Positions 1 through 8,962 are shown, counted from the stretch's first letter. The stretch is DNA of 64,000 bases from Mariaggregatimicrobium sp964498785 (GCA_964498785.1 CAZCJL010000009.1:1-64000); one strand, 5' to 3'. Notes: generated by a model from the sequence alone, not told the origin. Made by a program: numbers and translations.

Positions 1-1
1 G

Positions 2-79
2 TGCCAGACTTATGTTGCGCAATTCTTTGCTCAAGGTTACTTGTACTACCAGTATCGTATTTACCATCGCTACATTTGA
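2..79 (+). CDS. Possible 3' end of a gene cut by the window edge
   Basis: Frame 2 is open from the window edge for 25 codons and ends at TGA 77-79. The peptide is rich in Tyr and Phe (it ends YRIYHRYI) and reads like the C-terminus of a protein, but it is too short to identify. A perfect hairpin follows 40 bases later. It could equally be chance, because frame 1 is also open for about 56 codons. Confidence 0.28.
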   Translation, partial: CQTYVAQFFAQGYLYYQYRIYHRYI

Positions 80-119
80 GGATGTATACCCAATATATCT
101 TCATTTTTCTAATGGATGT

Positions 120-149
120 TGTCATATCTCGACTTCGCCCGATATGACA
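120..149. repeat. Perfect 9-bp hairpin, REP-like
   Basis: TGTCATATC (120-128) is the exact reverse complement of GATATGACA (141-149), with a 12-base loop. No T-run follows, so it is not a typical intrinsic terminator. The loop text (TCGACTTCG) resembles dispersed REP-type palindromes seen in other bacterial genomes. The remaining sequence to 301 shows nothing recognisable. Confidence 0.5.
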
Positions 150-301
150 GATTCGCGTCTTAATCAATAAATTTAAAGAGAATCCGAAAGCTTTGATGCA
201 CACCATCAATTATTGAATGGATACATTAGATAGTATGTAAACGAAAACTCAATTGATTGGTATTACAACGAATGATATTTTTTTACAGTATTGATTTGGG
301 G

Positions 302-694
302 TCAGGGAATGTTGATGGTTGGTGCATATATTGAGTCTGGCGCTGTGATAATTTGTACCGTTAATGGATTAACCGGATTCGGTTTTGAACCGATGCCGAT
401 AATCATGATTTGACTGGTATCATTAACAACAACCTCAAATGAGCCATTTTCATTTATTACAGGAAATTGTACCTCTTCCAGTGTTATTCCTGTAAAAGAT
501 TGGCCTCCACCACCAAGTATTTTCGGAGTGCGATACCACTGCTGGGCTCTAACTGCCAAAGTCATACAGTCCTGGAGAACTGCGGCCTTGTTAATATCAA
601 CTTCCCTGTCCGTAAACATATTCACTCCGATAATGATCGCTGCACCCACAAAAATCGCAGCGAGCATAAGTATTAGCAATTGTTGATATCCCAT
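302..694 (-). CDS. Small pilin-like secreted/membrane protein
   Basis: This is a 130-residue protein with a strongly hydrophobic N-terminal helix (about residues 6-27, after a GYQQ start) followed by a polar domain, the layout of type IV pilin-like or pseudopilin subunits. A tract of four glycines (61-64) followed by QSFTG lies after a Tyr/Trp-containing helix. I recall the same GYQQ...GGGG.SFTG pattern in small uncharacterised proteins of Calditrichota/FCB-type bacteria. A CAGGAGG ribosome site precedes the ATG. There is no prepilin peptidase or assembly gene nearby and it is transcribed alone. Its role in a pilus, secretion system or surface layer is not established. Confidence 0.6.
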   Translation of the reverse strand: MGYQQLLILMLAAIFVGAAIIIGVNMFTDREVDINKAAVLQDCMTLAVRAQQWYRTPKILGGGGQSFTGITLEEVQFPVINENGSFEVVVNDTSQIMIIGIGSKPNPVNPLTVQIITAPDSIYAPTINIP

Positions 695-1275
695 GGGGCT
701 TCCTCCTGAAAATAATTAGGTGATAAATTGTGATTATGTTATGTTTTGACAATTATGATTAACAATATTTGTGCCAATTAACTGTCTTGTCAATATTTAA
801 ATAATTATTAATATATAACAATATAAAACAAAAAATAATATTTACTTAATGAATATATCAATAGTGATAAAATGAGTAAAATTAGCAAAAACTATTTATG
901 AATAGACGAAGCTGGTTCGTTACAGGTCAGGTATGGTTGATTTCTGTTTGGTGTTTGGAATGATTTTTGATGTAGTTCGACGCTTAATGTAGAAAAGCAT
1001 GATTTTAGAGTTATTCGAAAAACAAATTATAGCCTGCATTATTAAAAAATCGTGCCACAGAAGCACAGAAAAACAATAATTTGTGTGCACATTACTTTTC
1101 AAACTGAGTTAAGAAAAATTCGAGTTACTATTGTTTGTCTAACGATTTGAAAATAAAAGCTCTGTGTACTTTGAGCCTCTGTGGTTATGACTTTTTCAGG
1201 ATAGGTACTTTTTTTACTCAAATATAACTAAATGAATGTATAAACATTTACATTTTTTCACATCTCTTTTTTATC
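695..1275. other. AT-rich intergenic stretch, no gene seen
   Basis: No convincing coding region is visible. A 60-codon minus-strand frame at 920-1102 has no ribosome site and looks like chance. The only structure is the degenerate CTCTGTG-type inverted repeat listed separately. Confidence 0.5.
1053..1188. repeat. Degenerate inverted repeat of CTCTGTG type
   Basis: TGCCACAGAAGCACAGAA (1053-1070) is partly complementary to a segment at 1160-1184 containing TCTGTG and CCTCTGTGG. Related text (CTCTGTGcCTCTGTGG) is a common intergenic repeat in several bacterial groups. Here the arms are diverged and about 90 bases apart, so this looks like a decayed copy. Confidence 0.35.
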
Positions 1276-1304
1276 TTGACAATATCCAAAGTGATTAGTA
1301 TATT
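1276..1304 (+). promoter_or_regulatory. Sigma-70-type promoter for the kinase-like gene
   Basis: TTGACA at 1276-1281 and TATATT at 1299-1304 are separated by exactly 17 bases. This is the best consensus match noticed in the window. The start codon at 1472 lies about 160 bases downstream, so the transcript would have a long AT-rich leader in which no clear structure was seen. Confidence 0.6.
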
Positions 1305-1471
1305 TAAGTTCAATAAATAATTAAGAAGCGTTATAAGATAAAGAAAAATAATGAAGATAATCCTCGGGAATATCCCACATATTGAAACAAATCTATGATG
1401 ATAAAATGTAAATTTTCAGCGGTTATGTAAATTATGGAAATCGGGAATAATAAATTAAATGAGGCAAAAAA

Positions 1472-3622
1472 TTGGCAGACGAGAGAATGGGCGTTGTTGT
1501 AATGAGTGAGCAGGAAATTGAGGAGAACAAAGAAGCCAGCGGTTCACTGGACGTTTATCAGCAATTAGAGCAGATTAGTAAAGATTCAAATATTTTAAAA
1601 AAATATCATCCGTCCCGATATGATGTTGGGCAACGGCTTGAATACAAAATCAAAGGCGTACATCCGGCGCATGAAGGTCGGGCAGTGATGGAAATTGAAA
1701 AATTTGTCGGCGGCGGATTTGCGGGCCAGGTTTATCGCGTTCGACTTGTTGAATTGGATATGCAAGAAAGAGAAATCCCTGGTCTTGAAGTGGGTAAAAT
1801 CTATGCTGTAAAAATTTTGGTGCCGCCGTCCGGTTTTGCCTTGATTTTTAGAAATTTTGTTTACTGGCTGGCGTACCAGGGCGCTTTTTCGGCGCAGGTA
1901 AATCACTCGGCGGCACGGGTTGGTGTATTATGGCAGAAACTTATCCGCCGTGGTGCCAAAATATATTTTGGGACTGAAAAATCAGTTGTCGATACTCATG
2001 CAACATTTTATGATGAGAATTTTAAAAGTTTTGGAGAAATTAATGAATGGGTCACCGGTCGCAACTGGAAATTTGAAATTGATGATCGGATATTCAAGCG
2101 TACGAAATTGGGTAGTACTGAAAAAGTAATTAAGGGAATGAAAATCAATTCAGCCGAATATCTTGCCAAGCAAAACTTTATGGAAAAGCTAGTGAAATTA
2201 TTTCACGATATGGGAGCACCGGAATTGGCGCGCCAATATGAATGGGGAACCATGAAAAGTCAACCCAACGCGCTGTTGCGCCAGGATATTCCGAATCCAA
2301 CACCAAATGATCTGTGCGGCATTGATTTTCGGGCAGGATTGGCCCTGTTGCCGTTTCTCCCAATGAGTCCGGCTGATTTTAAATTGATCATCAAAGGATT
2401 GTTACGAGGACAACTCGTTCAATTCGATCGCGGAAATATGAAAAAATTGGATCAATTCATTGATAAGTATAAAACGTATTTTGAGGATTTGATGCCGGCT
2501 TATGAAGAATTAAAAGAAATGGAGCCAAAATATCGGCGTTCTTTACCGGATATTACGCATCATCATTTTAAATTACTGTTCAGCCGCTCCCTGCAAAAAG
2601 ATGTTGCAAAAGGACTTATTCAGGGCTGGAAATGCCAGGAACTGGTGGATAACGAATTCGGAGAAAAATTGGATCGATCTACCATTCGATTTATATTCTT
2701 TTATGTCCTTGGTGCAGTACCATTGCTGGGTCGATTCATCCGGAAAATCCGGGGAAATAAAAATTATGCACATCACATTAAAAGCATTTTGAAAAGCAAA
2801 TCATATTTTCAAAAAACGTTGAGAGCCAAACAAGCGGTGGCATTGATCGATTGGTTTCGCGATGGCAGGGCAAATGAAAACCGAATTCAAAAACTCCTGA
2901 AAAAACCAGGCAGATTTTGGTTGCAAAAAGTCTTCATGGGCTGGCTTCCCCCAACCTGGCACCGTTTTTTTGCAGAACCGGATTATGCTTGGGAAGCAAC
3001 CAAAAATACTGTGACCTATCCTGTTCGTTTTTATCGGGATAGTGAGTTCCGTGAAAAATGGCTAATGGAACAAGTCGAAGGTGGCCAAAAAGAAGGTATG
3101 ATTTCGGCCAATGAAGCAGCATATATTCGGGAGCGAATAAAAGATCCGTTTATTCAGAAATATCTCAAATGTGTGGCTGTTCATATTGCAACCCTGCCAA
3201 TAACACAGGTAATTTCTGTAGTTGCTGCGTTGGCGGGAATGATTTTTATGGGAAAAACATGGACCGAAGGATTGGCGTATGCAGGTCTCATTTTAGCAGC
3301 ATTCCAGATAACGCCAGTGTCTCCGGGGTCACTTGTCAGAGGGTTGTATGTTATGTATTTAATGATTAAGGAGCGGGATGTCAAAAATTACTGGGTCGCG
3401 GCGCTTATTTCGTTCTGGCACTATATCGGCTACTTAGGATTTCCCATTCAAATGGTTACCAAATTTCCCGCGCTATCCCGATTGATGGCAGGCAGATGGG
3501 CAACAAATATGGTTCATATTATTCCGGTTTTTGGTGAACGCGGCGCGCTGCTCGAACATTGGATTTTTGATATGTTTTTCAATATACCTATTTCAATCCG
3601 AAAAATGTTTAAAAAGTCCTGA
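1472..3622 (+). CDS. Large protein-kinase-like membrane protein
   Basis: The protein has 716 residues and starts at TTG, seven bases after GAGG; an in-frame ATG lies at 1502. Residues 78-90 form a glycine-rich loop (VGGGFAGQVYRV) and YAVK (111-114) supplies a candidate ATP-binding lysine. FGEINEWVTGR at 187-197 sits where a kinase hinge would be. NALLR (266-270) followed by GIDFRAG (283-289) resembles the GN.L...DFG metal-binding stretch of ABC1/UbiB-type kinases, with Arg in place of the DFG glycine. Residues about 570-670 contain several hydrophobic membrane segments. I infer an ABC1/UbiB-like or degenerate kinase anchored by its C-terminus; the substrate is unknown. It is monocistronic, with its own promoter and terminator. 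Confidence 0.55.
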   Translation: MADERMGVVVMSEQEIEENKEASGSLDVYQQLEQISKDSNILKKYHPSRYDVGQRLEYKIKGVHPAHEGRAVMEIEKFVGGGFAGQVYRVRLVELDMQEREIPGLEVGKIYAVKILVPPSGFALIFRNFVYWLAYQGAFSAQVNHSAARVGVLWQKLIRRGAKIYFGTEKSVVDTHATFYDENFKSFGEINEWVTGRNWKFEIDDRIFKRTKLGSTEKVIKGMKINSAEYLAKQNFMEKLVKLFHDMGAPELARQYEWGTMKSQPNALLRQDIPNPTPNDLCGIDFRAGLALLPFLPMSPADFKLIIKGLLRGQLVQFDRGNMKKLDQFIDKYKTYFEDLMPAYEELKEMEPKYRRSLPDITHHHFKLLFSRSLQKDVAKGLIQGWKCQELVDNEFGEKLDRSTIRFIFFYVLGAVPLLGRFIRKIRGNKNYAHHIKSILKSKSYFQKTLRAKQAVALIDWFRDGRANENRIQKLLKKPGRFWLQKVFMGWLPPTWHRFFAEPDYAWEATKNTVTYPVRFYRDSEFREKWLMEQVEGGQKEGMISANEAAYIRERIKDPFIQKYLKCVAVHIATLPITQVISVVAALAGMIFMGKTWTEGLAYAGLILAAFQITPVSPGSLVRGLYVMYLMIKERDVKNYWVAALISFWHYIGYLGFPIQMVTKFPALSRLMAGRWATNMVHIIPVFGERGALLEHWIFDMFFNIPISIRKMFKKS

Positions 3623-3655
3623 CAAAAGATAGAGAACTTTAACATAAGCATCTAC

Positions 3656-3696
3656 GCACTTCCGAAGTTGGCAACTGTTCGGAAGTGCATTTTTTT
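3656..3696 (+). terminator. Intrinsic terminator of the kinase-like gene
   Basis: GCACTTCCGAA (3656-3666) pairs perfectly with TTCGGAAGTGC (3678-3688). The loop can extend through GTTG/CAAC, and AT7 follows. It lies between convergent genes; the T-run is only on the plus strand. Confidence 0.85.
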
Positions 3697-3709
3697 ATCA
3701 AATTATTTT

Positions 3710-4255
3710 TCACATCGAAGAAAATATGTATCTGCTGAATATGCTGTCTTCCGCACTAGTCTGGCCGATGTTCTGATTGGGAATTTCATTGATATTTTCG
3801 ATGATATTCACATTGAACAGACGATAATCCAGCGTGTCTTGCTGAACGATTTTCAATGAATTATCAGAGCGTATACGGGGGGTGGGGGCTTGCGTTACCA
3901 GAAGTATTATAAGCATGAATGTCACAATGCTCAACGCAGCCTGATAAACTGGTACCCGGTATTCTAATAATGATTTTAACAACAACCAAATACCAGCCGC
4001 TGTTGATTGATTCGCACGGCGCTTTTTCTTTATATGGTTGATTATTTCCTGGCGAATATGAGGAACAGGTTGTAATGCTTTTTCATGAGAATGGGTCATT
4101 TCTGCCTGAATGAGTTCGAGGTTGGATGCAAATTGCCGACACCCGCTACATTGTTTCAGATGCTGTGCCACAAGCTGTTCATTACTCGAATTTATTTCGC
4201 CAAACATCAGCAGCTTTTCGATATCATCACAATTATATTCATCGTGTTTTTGCAT
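3710..4255 (-). CDS. Anti-sigma factor with zinc-finger domain
   Basis: The 181-residue protein is predicted to hold the partner ECF sigma factor at the membrane. Near the N-terminus are a Cys (in NCDDI) and HLKQCSGC, the Hx3Cx2C pattern of the ZAS/anti-sigma zinc finger. A single membrane segment (ALSIVTFMLIILLVT) follows a basic stretch, leaving a roughly 55-residue C-terminal sensor tail outside. I chose ATG 4255 because it follows GAGGAGGTG at proper spacing; an ATG at 4273 would overlap that ribosome site. The gene overlaps the 3' end of the sigma gene by 17 bases, implying translational coupling. The signal sensed is unknown. Confidence 0.88.
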   Translation of the reverse strand: MQKHDEYNCDDIEKLLMFGEINSSNEQLVAQHLKQCSGCRQFASNLELIQAEMTHSHEKALQPVPHIRQEIINHIKKKRRANQSTAAGIWLLLKSLLEYRVPVYQAALSIVTFMLIILLVTQAPTPRIRSDNSLKIVQQDTLDYRLFNVNIIENINEIPNQNIGQTSAEDSIFSRYIFSSM

Positions 4256-4868
4256 TGGTGACCACCTCCTCATTATTATTGTATGGATTAAAATCTTTTA
4301 AATGACGCGCAACTATTTTTGTTGCATAAAATAGCCTTGATTTTACCGTTCCTTCGGAACAGCCCATAATTTCACTGATTTCTTTAATCGAAAATTGTTG
4401 TTGATACCGTAATATAAACGCACTTCGATGCGAATCAGACAATCGCTCCAATTCATTGATCAATGCCGATTGAAACTCTTTCATATCATACTGCTGTTCT
4501 TCCGAAAAATAGAAGCCGTCGCTATCCGTGATATCTGTATCAAAATCAGCTTTTAATTCCATTATTTTTCTGACGTTTTGTTTCCGATATTCATTTTTGC
4601 ACATATTGCGGGCGATGGTGAAAATCCATGTGCAAAAATTTTGAGTCGAATCAAACAGGTGCGGTTTTTCAACGATTTTTAAAAAAATGTCCTGTAAAAA
4701 ATCCTGTGACGTTTGCTCATCACCATTTAACATGCGGTGAAAAAAGTGTAATAATCGAGCGCTGTACCGATTGTATAATTCGTTAAACGCTGCTGTGTCA
4801 TTCCTGCGCAGGAATTGCATTAATTCTTCATCGCTCAGTTTTTTATATTTTATCTTTAAAAATGGCAT
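4239..4868 (-). CDS. ECF (RpoE-type) RNA polymerase sigma factor
   Basis: Region 2 is clear: AFNELYNRYSARLLHFFHRM, then a QDIFLKI helix and TWIFTIARNMCKNEYRKQ, the -10 recognition segment. Region 4 follows after an acidic linker (SDSHRSAFILRYQQQFSIKEISEIMGCSEGTVKSRL, split here by eye into -35-binding helix-turn-helix parts). It lacks regions 1.1 and 3, as in group 4 sigma factors. An upstream in-frame ATG at 4892 would add eight residues; MPFLKIKYKKLSDEEL fits the family start better. The anti-sigma gene overlaps its end and a lipoprotein gene ends 31 bases upstream of the 4892 start codon, so all three may share a transcript. Regulated genes cannot be named. Confidence 0.9.
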   Translation of the reverse strand: MPFLKIKYKKLSDEELMQFLRRNDTAAFNELYNRYSARLLHFFHRMLNGDEQTSQDFLQDIFLKIVEKPHLFDSTQNFCTWIFTIARNMCKNEYRKQNVRKIMELKADFDTDITDSDGFYFSEEQQYDMKEFQSALINELERLSDSHRSAFILRYQQQFSIKEISEIMGCSEGTVKSRLFYATKIVARHLKDFNPYNNNEEVVTNAKTR

Positions 4869-4923
4869 ATCAATCTCATGCGTGCACCACATGTTTCAAA
4901 AGCTGCTTTTTAATTGATTCTTC

Positions 4924-6117
4924 TTATTTCTCTATTTCCTCAATTAATTCTTTGTTCCCGGCCTGATGGGCAATCGTCAATGCCAGTTTTTTTATCCGTT
5001 GCGCATTGTCGATGTCTCCACTCAGTTCGTAATGGTTTTCAAGCATCATCAACCCGGAGACATAATTTAAATTCATTCGCGGCATAATCGTCATCGAAGG
5101 AGCGTTTTCTGAATACCAGTTATTTATAATGTAATTCAAACGAAACGTATCTTCAATATTTTTTTTAATTAAAGCAATATTATCAATTCTTTTTTGGATA
5201 TAGCGAAATGCAAGCCCGACATTGTAAAGATCATCTTTAAATGGTTTGTAATTATTTTCATAAACAGTCAGGGCAAAATAAATAGGAAAGTCAGGATACT
5301 TTTCCGAAAGTTCAAGACATAAACTTTGAATGTAGGTACTTTTTGAAAATCCACCTTTTCTTTCCGAATCATTAGTTTTTGCTTTTTGTTTTAACGGATT
5401 TGTATCGATTTTTATTCCTTTTGATTGAAATTTACTATCCAGATAAACCTGATTGATGCTCATTGAAATATTGATGATAGTCACATCGTCCCGAATATTT
5501 TTTGTAAATTGCAGCATTTCCGCCGGGTAGGTGTCATTGTCTCCGTTGGTAAATAAAATCGCATTCTCATCGGTTGACATAAGCACGTTGTAATTATAAT
5601 CGATAAGCCAGGGCGCAATATCTTTGCTTTGATAGAGTTTCTGGTAAAATTCTTTGGCTTTTTGGGGCTCACCGTTCATGAGATAATATGAAATAAACGA
5701 GTAGTATGTTTCGGGCTGGTCCGGATCAATTTCGTACGCTTTTTGAGCATACGTTAAATCCATGCAATTGTTTAAATTCCATTGGCGTAGAAAATAATAA
5801 GTATACGTCCCTGGAATGGCTTTTCCCATATCATCAATAATTTTCTGGAGTTTTTCCTGCTTCGATTTTGTATCAATTGTTTCTGCAAAACTGGCATATC
5901 GAACTGCGTTGTAATAGTTGTGCCAGGCTTCTGTGTTTTTCGGGTTTTTTTCAATCTCCTTTTTCCATAAATTTGCCTGGGTTGCATACCAGGCATCCGA
6001 TCGCACTTCGTACACGATCCGATATACTTTTTGAGGTGTGTCATTTTGCGGTTTTGAACAGAGAAGCGTGGAGCTTGTAAAAATTAGCAGCACGGCAAAA
6101 AAAACGGATTTTTTCAT
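4924..6117 (-). CDS. Lipoprotein with TPR-like repeats and DUF2723-like segment
   Basis: The 397-residue protein begins with a signal peptide ending in TLLC, a plausible lipobox with Cys20. Residues about 40-180 are helical and TPR-like (NPKNTEAWHNYYNA; DPDQPETYYSFISYYLMNGEPQKAKEFYQ). Next comes ENAILFTNGDNDTYPAEMLQ with RDDVTIINIS, which closely resembles the soluble C-terminal part of Bacteroidetes DUF2723 membrane proteins, here without their membrane domain. CAGGAGTAG precedes the ATG. The gene lies directly upstream of the ECF sigma/anti-sigma pair. It may be a sensor or target of that system; this is inference. Confidence 0.62.
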   Translation of the reverse strand: MKKSVFFAVLLIFTSSTLLCSKPQNDTPQKVYRIVYEVRSDAWYATQANLWKKEIEKNPKNTEAWHNYYNAVRYASFAETIDTKSKQEKLQKIIDDMGKAIPGTYTYYFLRQWNLNNCMDLTYAQKAYEIDPDQPETYYSFISYYLMNGEPQKAKEFYQKLYQSKDIAPWLIDYNYNVLMSTDENAILFTNGDNDTYPAEMLQFTKNIRDDVTIINISMSINQVYLDSKFQSKGIKIDTNPLKQKAKTNDSERKGGFSKSTYIQSLCLELSEKYPDFPIYFALTVYENNYKPFKDDLYNVGLAFRYIQKRIDNIALIKKNIEDTFRLNYIINNWYSENAPSMTIMPRMNLNYVSGLMMLENHYELSGDIDNAQRIKKLALTIAHQAGNKELIEEIEK

Positions 6118-6247
6118 TTTTCTCTACTCCTGTTATGTTAATATGATTTGTCTTATTCATATTTACATACATACGAGAATAAATTTGGTTCAAATTTAAC
6201 AAAGGAAAATTCGAAGAGTAATATAATTGGGGGTGAATATTAAAACA

Positions 6248-6395
6248 AGGCTGCATTGAATATGAATTTACGTTTTGTTTTCAACTCGAGCTTCTCATAA
6301 TCATAAACACAGAATCAGGTTAACAGATTCCGGTATTCAACACAATCATTAAAACATTCATACACCTAACAAAACGCAATTCTACAATACAGCCT
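6248..6395. repeat. MITE-like imperfect inverted repeat element, 148 bp
   Basis: The plus strand from 6248 reads AGGCTGCATTG..GAATTTACGTTTTGTT. The minus strand from 6395 reads AGGCTGTATTG..GAATTGCGTTTTGTT. The two ends therefore match over about 28 bases with a few substitutions and gaps, enclosing about 86 bases without an ORF. The layout is that of a non-autonomous mobile element or a long transcript hairpin. One end is 12 bases past the stop of the glycosidase gene, whose last domain looks truncated. No second copy was seen in the window. Confidence 0.45.
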
Positions 6396-6406
6396 GCAAG
6401 AGAGGA

Positions 6407-8962
6407 TTAATTATTTATTCTAATATTGATCGGCGGATCCGGTGCTAAAGTATCCAAATTCGGATCAACATGTTTATTATTTAGTACTTGGATGGCAGAA
6501 ATTTTGGGTCTCCGAACAGAACCTGAAAACTCAATTTCCAAAAGGCCATCAGATACGGAAATATTATTGAACGTGTAAATGAGAGCGACATCATGCCCGA
6601 CTTCCTGGTAAATATCCAGGTTTGATATTTTTCGCTCACCTTCGATATCAACATCCATCAGACGTTCATTTGGTGAATTAAAATAAATGTCAGCAAATAG
6701 TAATTTTACTTGATATTCGCCATTTGGCAGATGAAATTGATATGCTTGTAAACCGTATCGCTCGGTTCTGAATAACGGCTCGTCGTCTGTGCGCGCAATC
6801 GGATCATTTGTCGATGAAATTTGCCCTCCCAGATATCCAAATTCACCAACCGCGTAGGCGCGGTCACCAGCCCATTCATTCCCGTTTGTGTCGATATATC
6901 GATTGCCTCCGGCGTTAATACGGTAAATTGTTGGTAATTTTGGTCCCCCAACTTGTATGGCAACATTAACAATCTGGTCGCCGCCATCGGAGTTCACAGC
7001 AATCTCTCCGGTGTAGCTACCATCGGGAATTCCGGCTCGATCTGCGTTCACAAATACAGTTTGGCTGGAGCCCGGATCAATAGTTCCGCTGGATGGATCC
7101 AGAGAAGTAATCCAGCTCATGTCAGGATTTTCATAAGCTGACCAGGTAAGTGACTGGTCGCCATAATTATAGACAGTAAAAGAAGATGTTGACGAGTAAG
7201 CGCCAAATTCCAGAGAAGCCGGCGCAAGTCCAAGCCGTGGACCGGGTTCTACATTTTCATTTTCCAGAATGATTAACATTGCCGAATTTTTTTGCATTCT
7301 CAGACTTTCCCGATACTGGCCATTTGAAAAAATGACGCCTTTCTCCTCGGTCTTTTCAAGATCATCATGCTGATCCAACGTATAAAAATTTTCTGTTTTG
7401 CCATTGAGAGTATGATAAGCAAACGAGTTACTGTGATCTTTATCAATAACAAATTTTCGATAACGGGCACTGGTAAACGGAACATTATCAATCGTCAGAT
7501 TTACATCATACATAACCGGATTAGATCTGTAGTATGCTCCATAAGGTTGTGCTGGATTGTCGCCATCGTCTTTTCTGTTGTAAACCAGGCGATCGCTTTC
7601 ATCCAAATGATAAATTAAAATTTCAATAGATTGACCAGGCGTACGGGTAGCAAAACAGCGAAATTGGTTGATCGTTGTACTTACGTTATTATAAACATCC
7701 GTATGACCCTGAGGAAAATCACACCCCTGTACCGGGATACGTTCTTCGCTTAAATAGCTTAACATTTCGTACACATTAAATGGCGCTGTTTTCAAAACCT
7801 CGGATTTATTATTGTCTTCACCAATATAAACGAGAAGGCTTCGCATTCCAAAGTCTCTTAATATTCCGCAGTAATGAACTGTCTTTGGTAAATAATATTC
7901 ACCGTGTTCATCTGCTGCTTCTAAAAATGTATCAAAAACACCTAATAACCATGATGCTGTATAGCGATTGTGGAAATAAGGCATTTTCGTCATTTGAAAA
8001 TTCGGAGCGCATTCTGTTAACAATATTTTTTTATCTTTATACGCGGAGCCATAAATTTCACGCACATCGGCCGCCATCTTCCAGACTTCACCGCAAATAA
8101 ACCGGGTGCTGGTAGAATATGCGTGAACGGAAAAATAATCTGCCGGACTTCCTACCTGCCCGTTACAATAATTTTGACCGTTGTAAGTATGTTGGACAAA
8201 ACTTTTTGAATAAGTAAGTACCGCAGTATTATCCGGCCCGCCGATTTGTAATTGATCATCGACTTGTTTTAACGGAATCGATGAATAATCATAAATTTTT
8301 ATATAACCAGCATAACCGTATTTTTGATGATCCCAGAACATATTATAATTGGGCTCATTCCATACCCCCCAATACCATGTGCGGGTTTTATTCGTACTAT
8401 ATCTGCCTTGCAAGTGGCGTACAGTATTTTCGATCAGGCTGCTCCATTCGTTATAATCACGCGGCGGGGAAATGACAGCCAGTCCATAACTCCCAATCTC
8501 ATTCGGATCGGCAGCCATACATTCAGGCATATAGTTAAATTCTACTACCGGAGTAAGTCCGGAGCGTGTTACTATCTCATCAAATACTTCATTTACCTTT
8601 GTCCAATTATAGCCACCGGTGCTCGCATATCGATCTGTATCATAAGGATGACCAGATCGAATTTCTGAAAACCAGTGAAGACCATCTGCCTGGCTTGAAT
8701 TGTTCCGGTATGTTAACAGGTTTTGACATCGCCAGTATTGAATTGCCAGTCGTTTATGTGAAATTTCATTAATCAAATCATGTGCTCGTTTAAACGCAGG
8801 CGTTTGTTCAAAATAAAACCGATTATGATGATAGCCGCCATAAAAATTGTGAAAGCGAATCTCTTTCGATGGCGCGGTTGCATTAATCGTAATGTCTGCT
8901 GAATACACTGTTTTAAAATGATTCAACATAAATAGCGCTAATAGTATTAATTTCTTATTCAT
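6407..8962 (-). CDS. Secreted GH39-like glycoside hydrolase with BACON and malectin domains
   Basis: The 851-residue protein starts with a signal peptide (about 1-21). Residues 30-420 look like a clan GH-A barrel: WGVWNEPN places the acid/base at Glu203 and ILLTECAP the nucleophile at Glu317, as in GH39 xylosidases/iduronidases. A beta-rich region follows. Residues about 577-671 look like a BACON/ASH Ig-like domain (LGLAPASLEFG...SWITSL.PSSGTI) and about 679-827 like a malectin/CBM57 domain (INAGG start, LLFADIYF). The protein stops after DTLAPDPPINIRINN, the opening strand of a fibronectin-III domain, so the C-terminus appears truncated and no sorting tail remains. GAAGGAG-type ribosome site. 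It probably attacks a plant, algal or animal polysaccharide; the substrate is not determinable. Confidence 0.72.
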   Translation of the reverse strand: MNKKLILLALFMLNHFKTVYSADITINATAPSKEIRFHNFYGGYHHNRFYFEQTPAFKRAHDLINEISHKRLAIQYWRCQNLLTYRNNSSQADGLHWFSEIRSGHPYDTDRYASTGGYNWTKVNEVFDEIVTRSGLTPVVEFNYMPECMAADPNEIGSYGLAVISPPRDYNEWSSLIENTVRHLQGRYSTNKTRTWYWGVWNEPNYNMFWDHQKYGYAGYIKIYDYSSIPLKQVDDQLQIGGPDNTAVLTYSKSFVQHTYNGQNYCNGQVGSPADYFSVHAYSTSTRFICGEVWKMAADVREIYGSAYKDKKILLTECAPNFQMTKMPYFHNRYTASWLLGVFDTFLEAADEHGEYYLPKTVHYCGILRDFGMRSLLVYIGEDNNKSEVLKTAPFNVYEMLSYLSEERIPVQGCDFPQGHTDVYNNVSTTINQFRCFATRTPGQSIEILIYHLDESDRLVYNRKDDGDNPAQPYGAYYRSNPVMYDVNLTIDNVPFTSARYRKFVIDKDHSNSFAYHTLNGKTENFYTLDQHDDLEKTEEKGVIFSNGQYRESLRMQKNSAMLIILENENVEPGPRLGLAPASLEFGAYSSTSSFTVYNYGDQSLTWSAYENPDMSWITSLDPSSGTIDPGSSQTVFVNADRAGIPDGSYTGEIAVNSDGGDQIVNVAIQVGGPKLPTIYRINAGGNRYIDTNGNEWAGDRAYAVGEFGYLGGQISSTNDPIARTDDEPLFRTERYGLQAYQFHLPNGEYQVKLLFADIYFNSPNERLMDVDIEGERKISNLDIYQEVGHDVALIYTFNNISVSDGLLEIEFSGSVRRPKISAIQVLNNKHVDPNLDTLAPDPPINIRINN

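Noticed and set aside
920..1102. 60-codon minus-strand frame
   Set aside because: It lies in AT-rich sequence, lacks a ribosome site and covers part of a repeat; likely chance.
7780..8100. 106-codon plus-strand frame inside the glycosidase gene
   Set aside because: It is antisense to a clearly coding region and has no ribosome site or family features.
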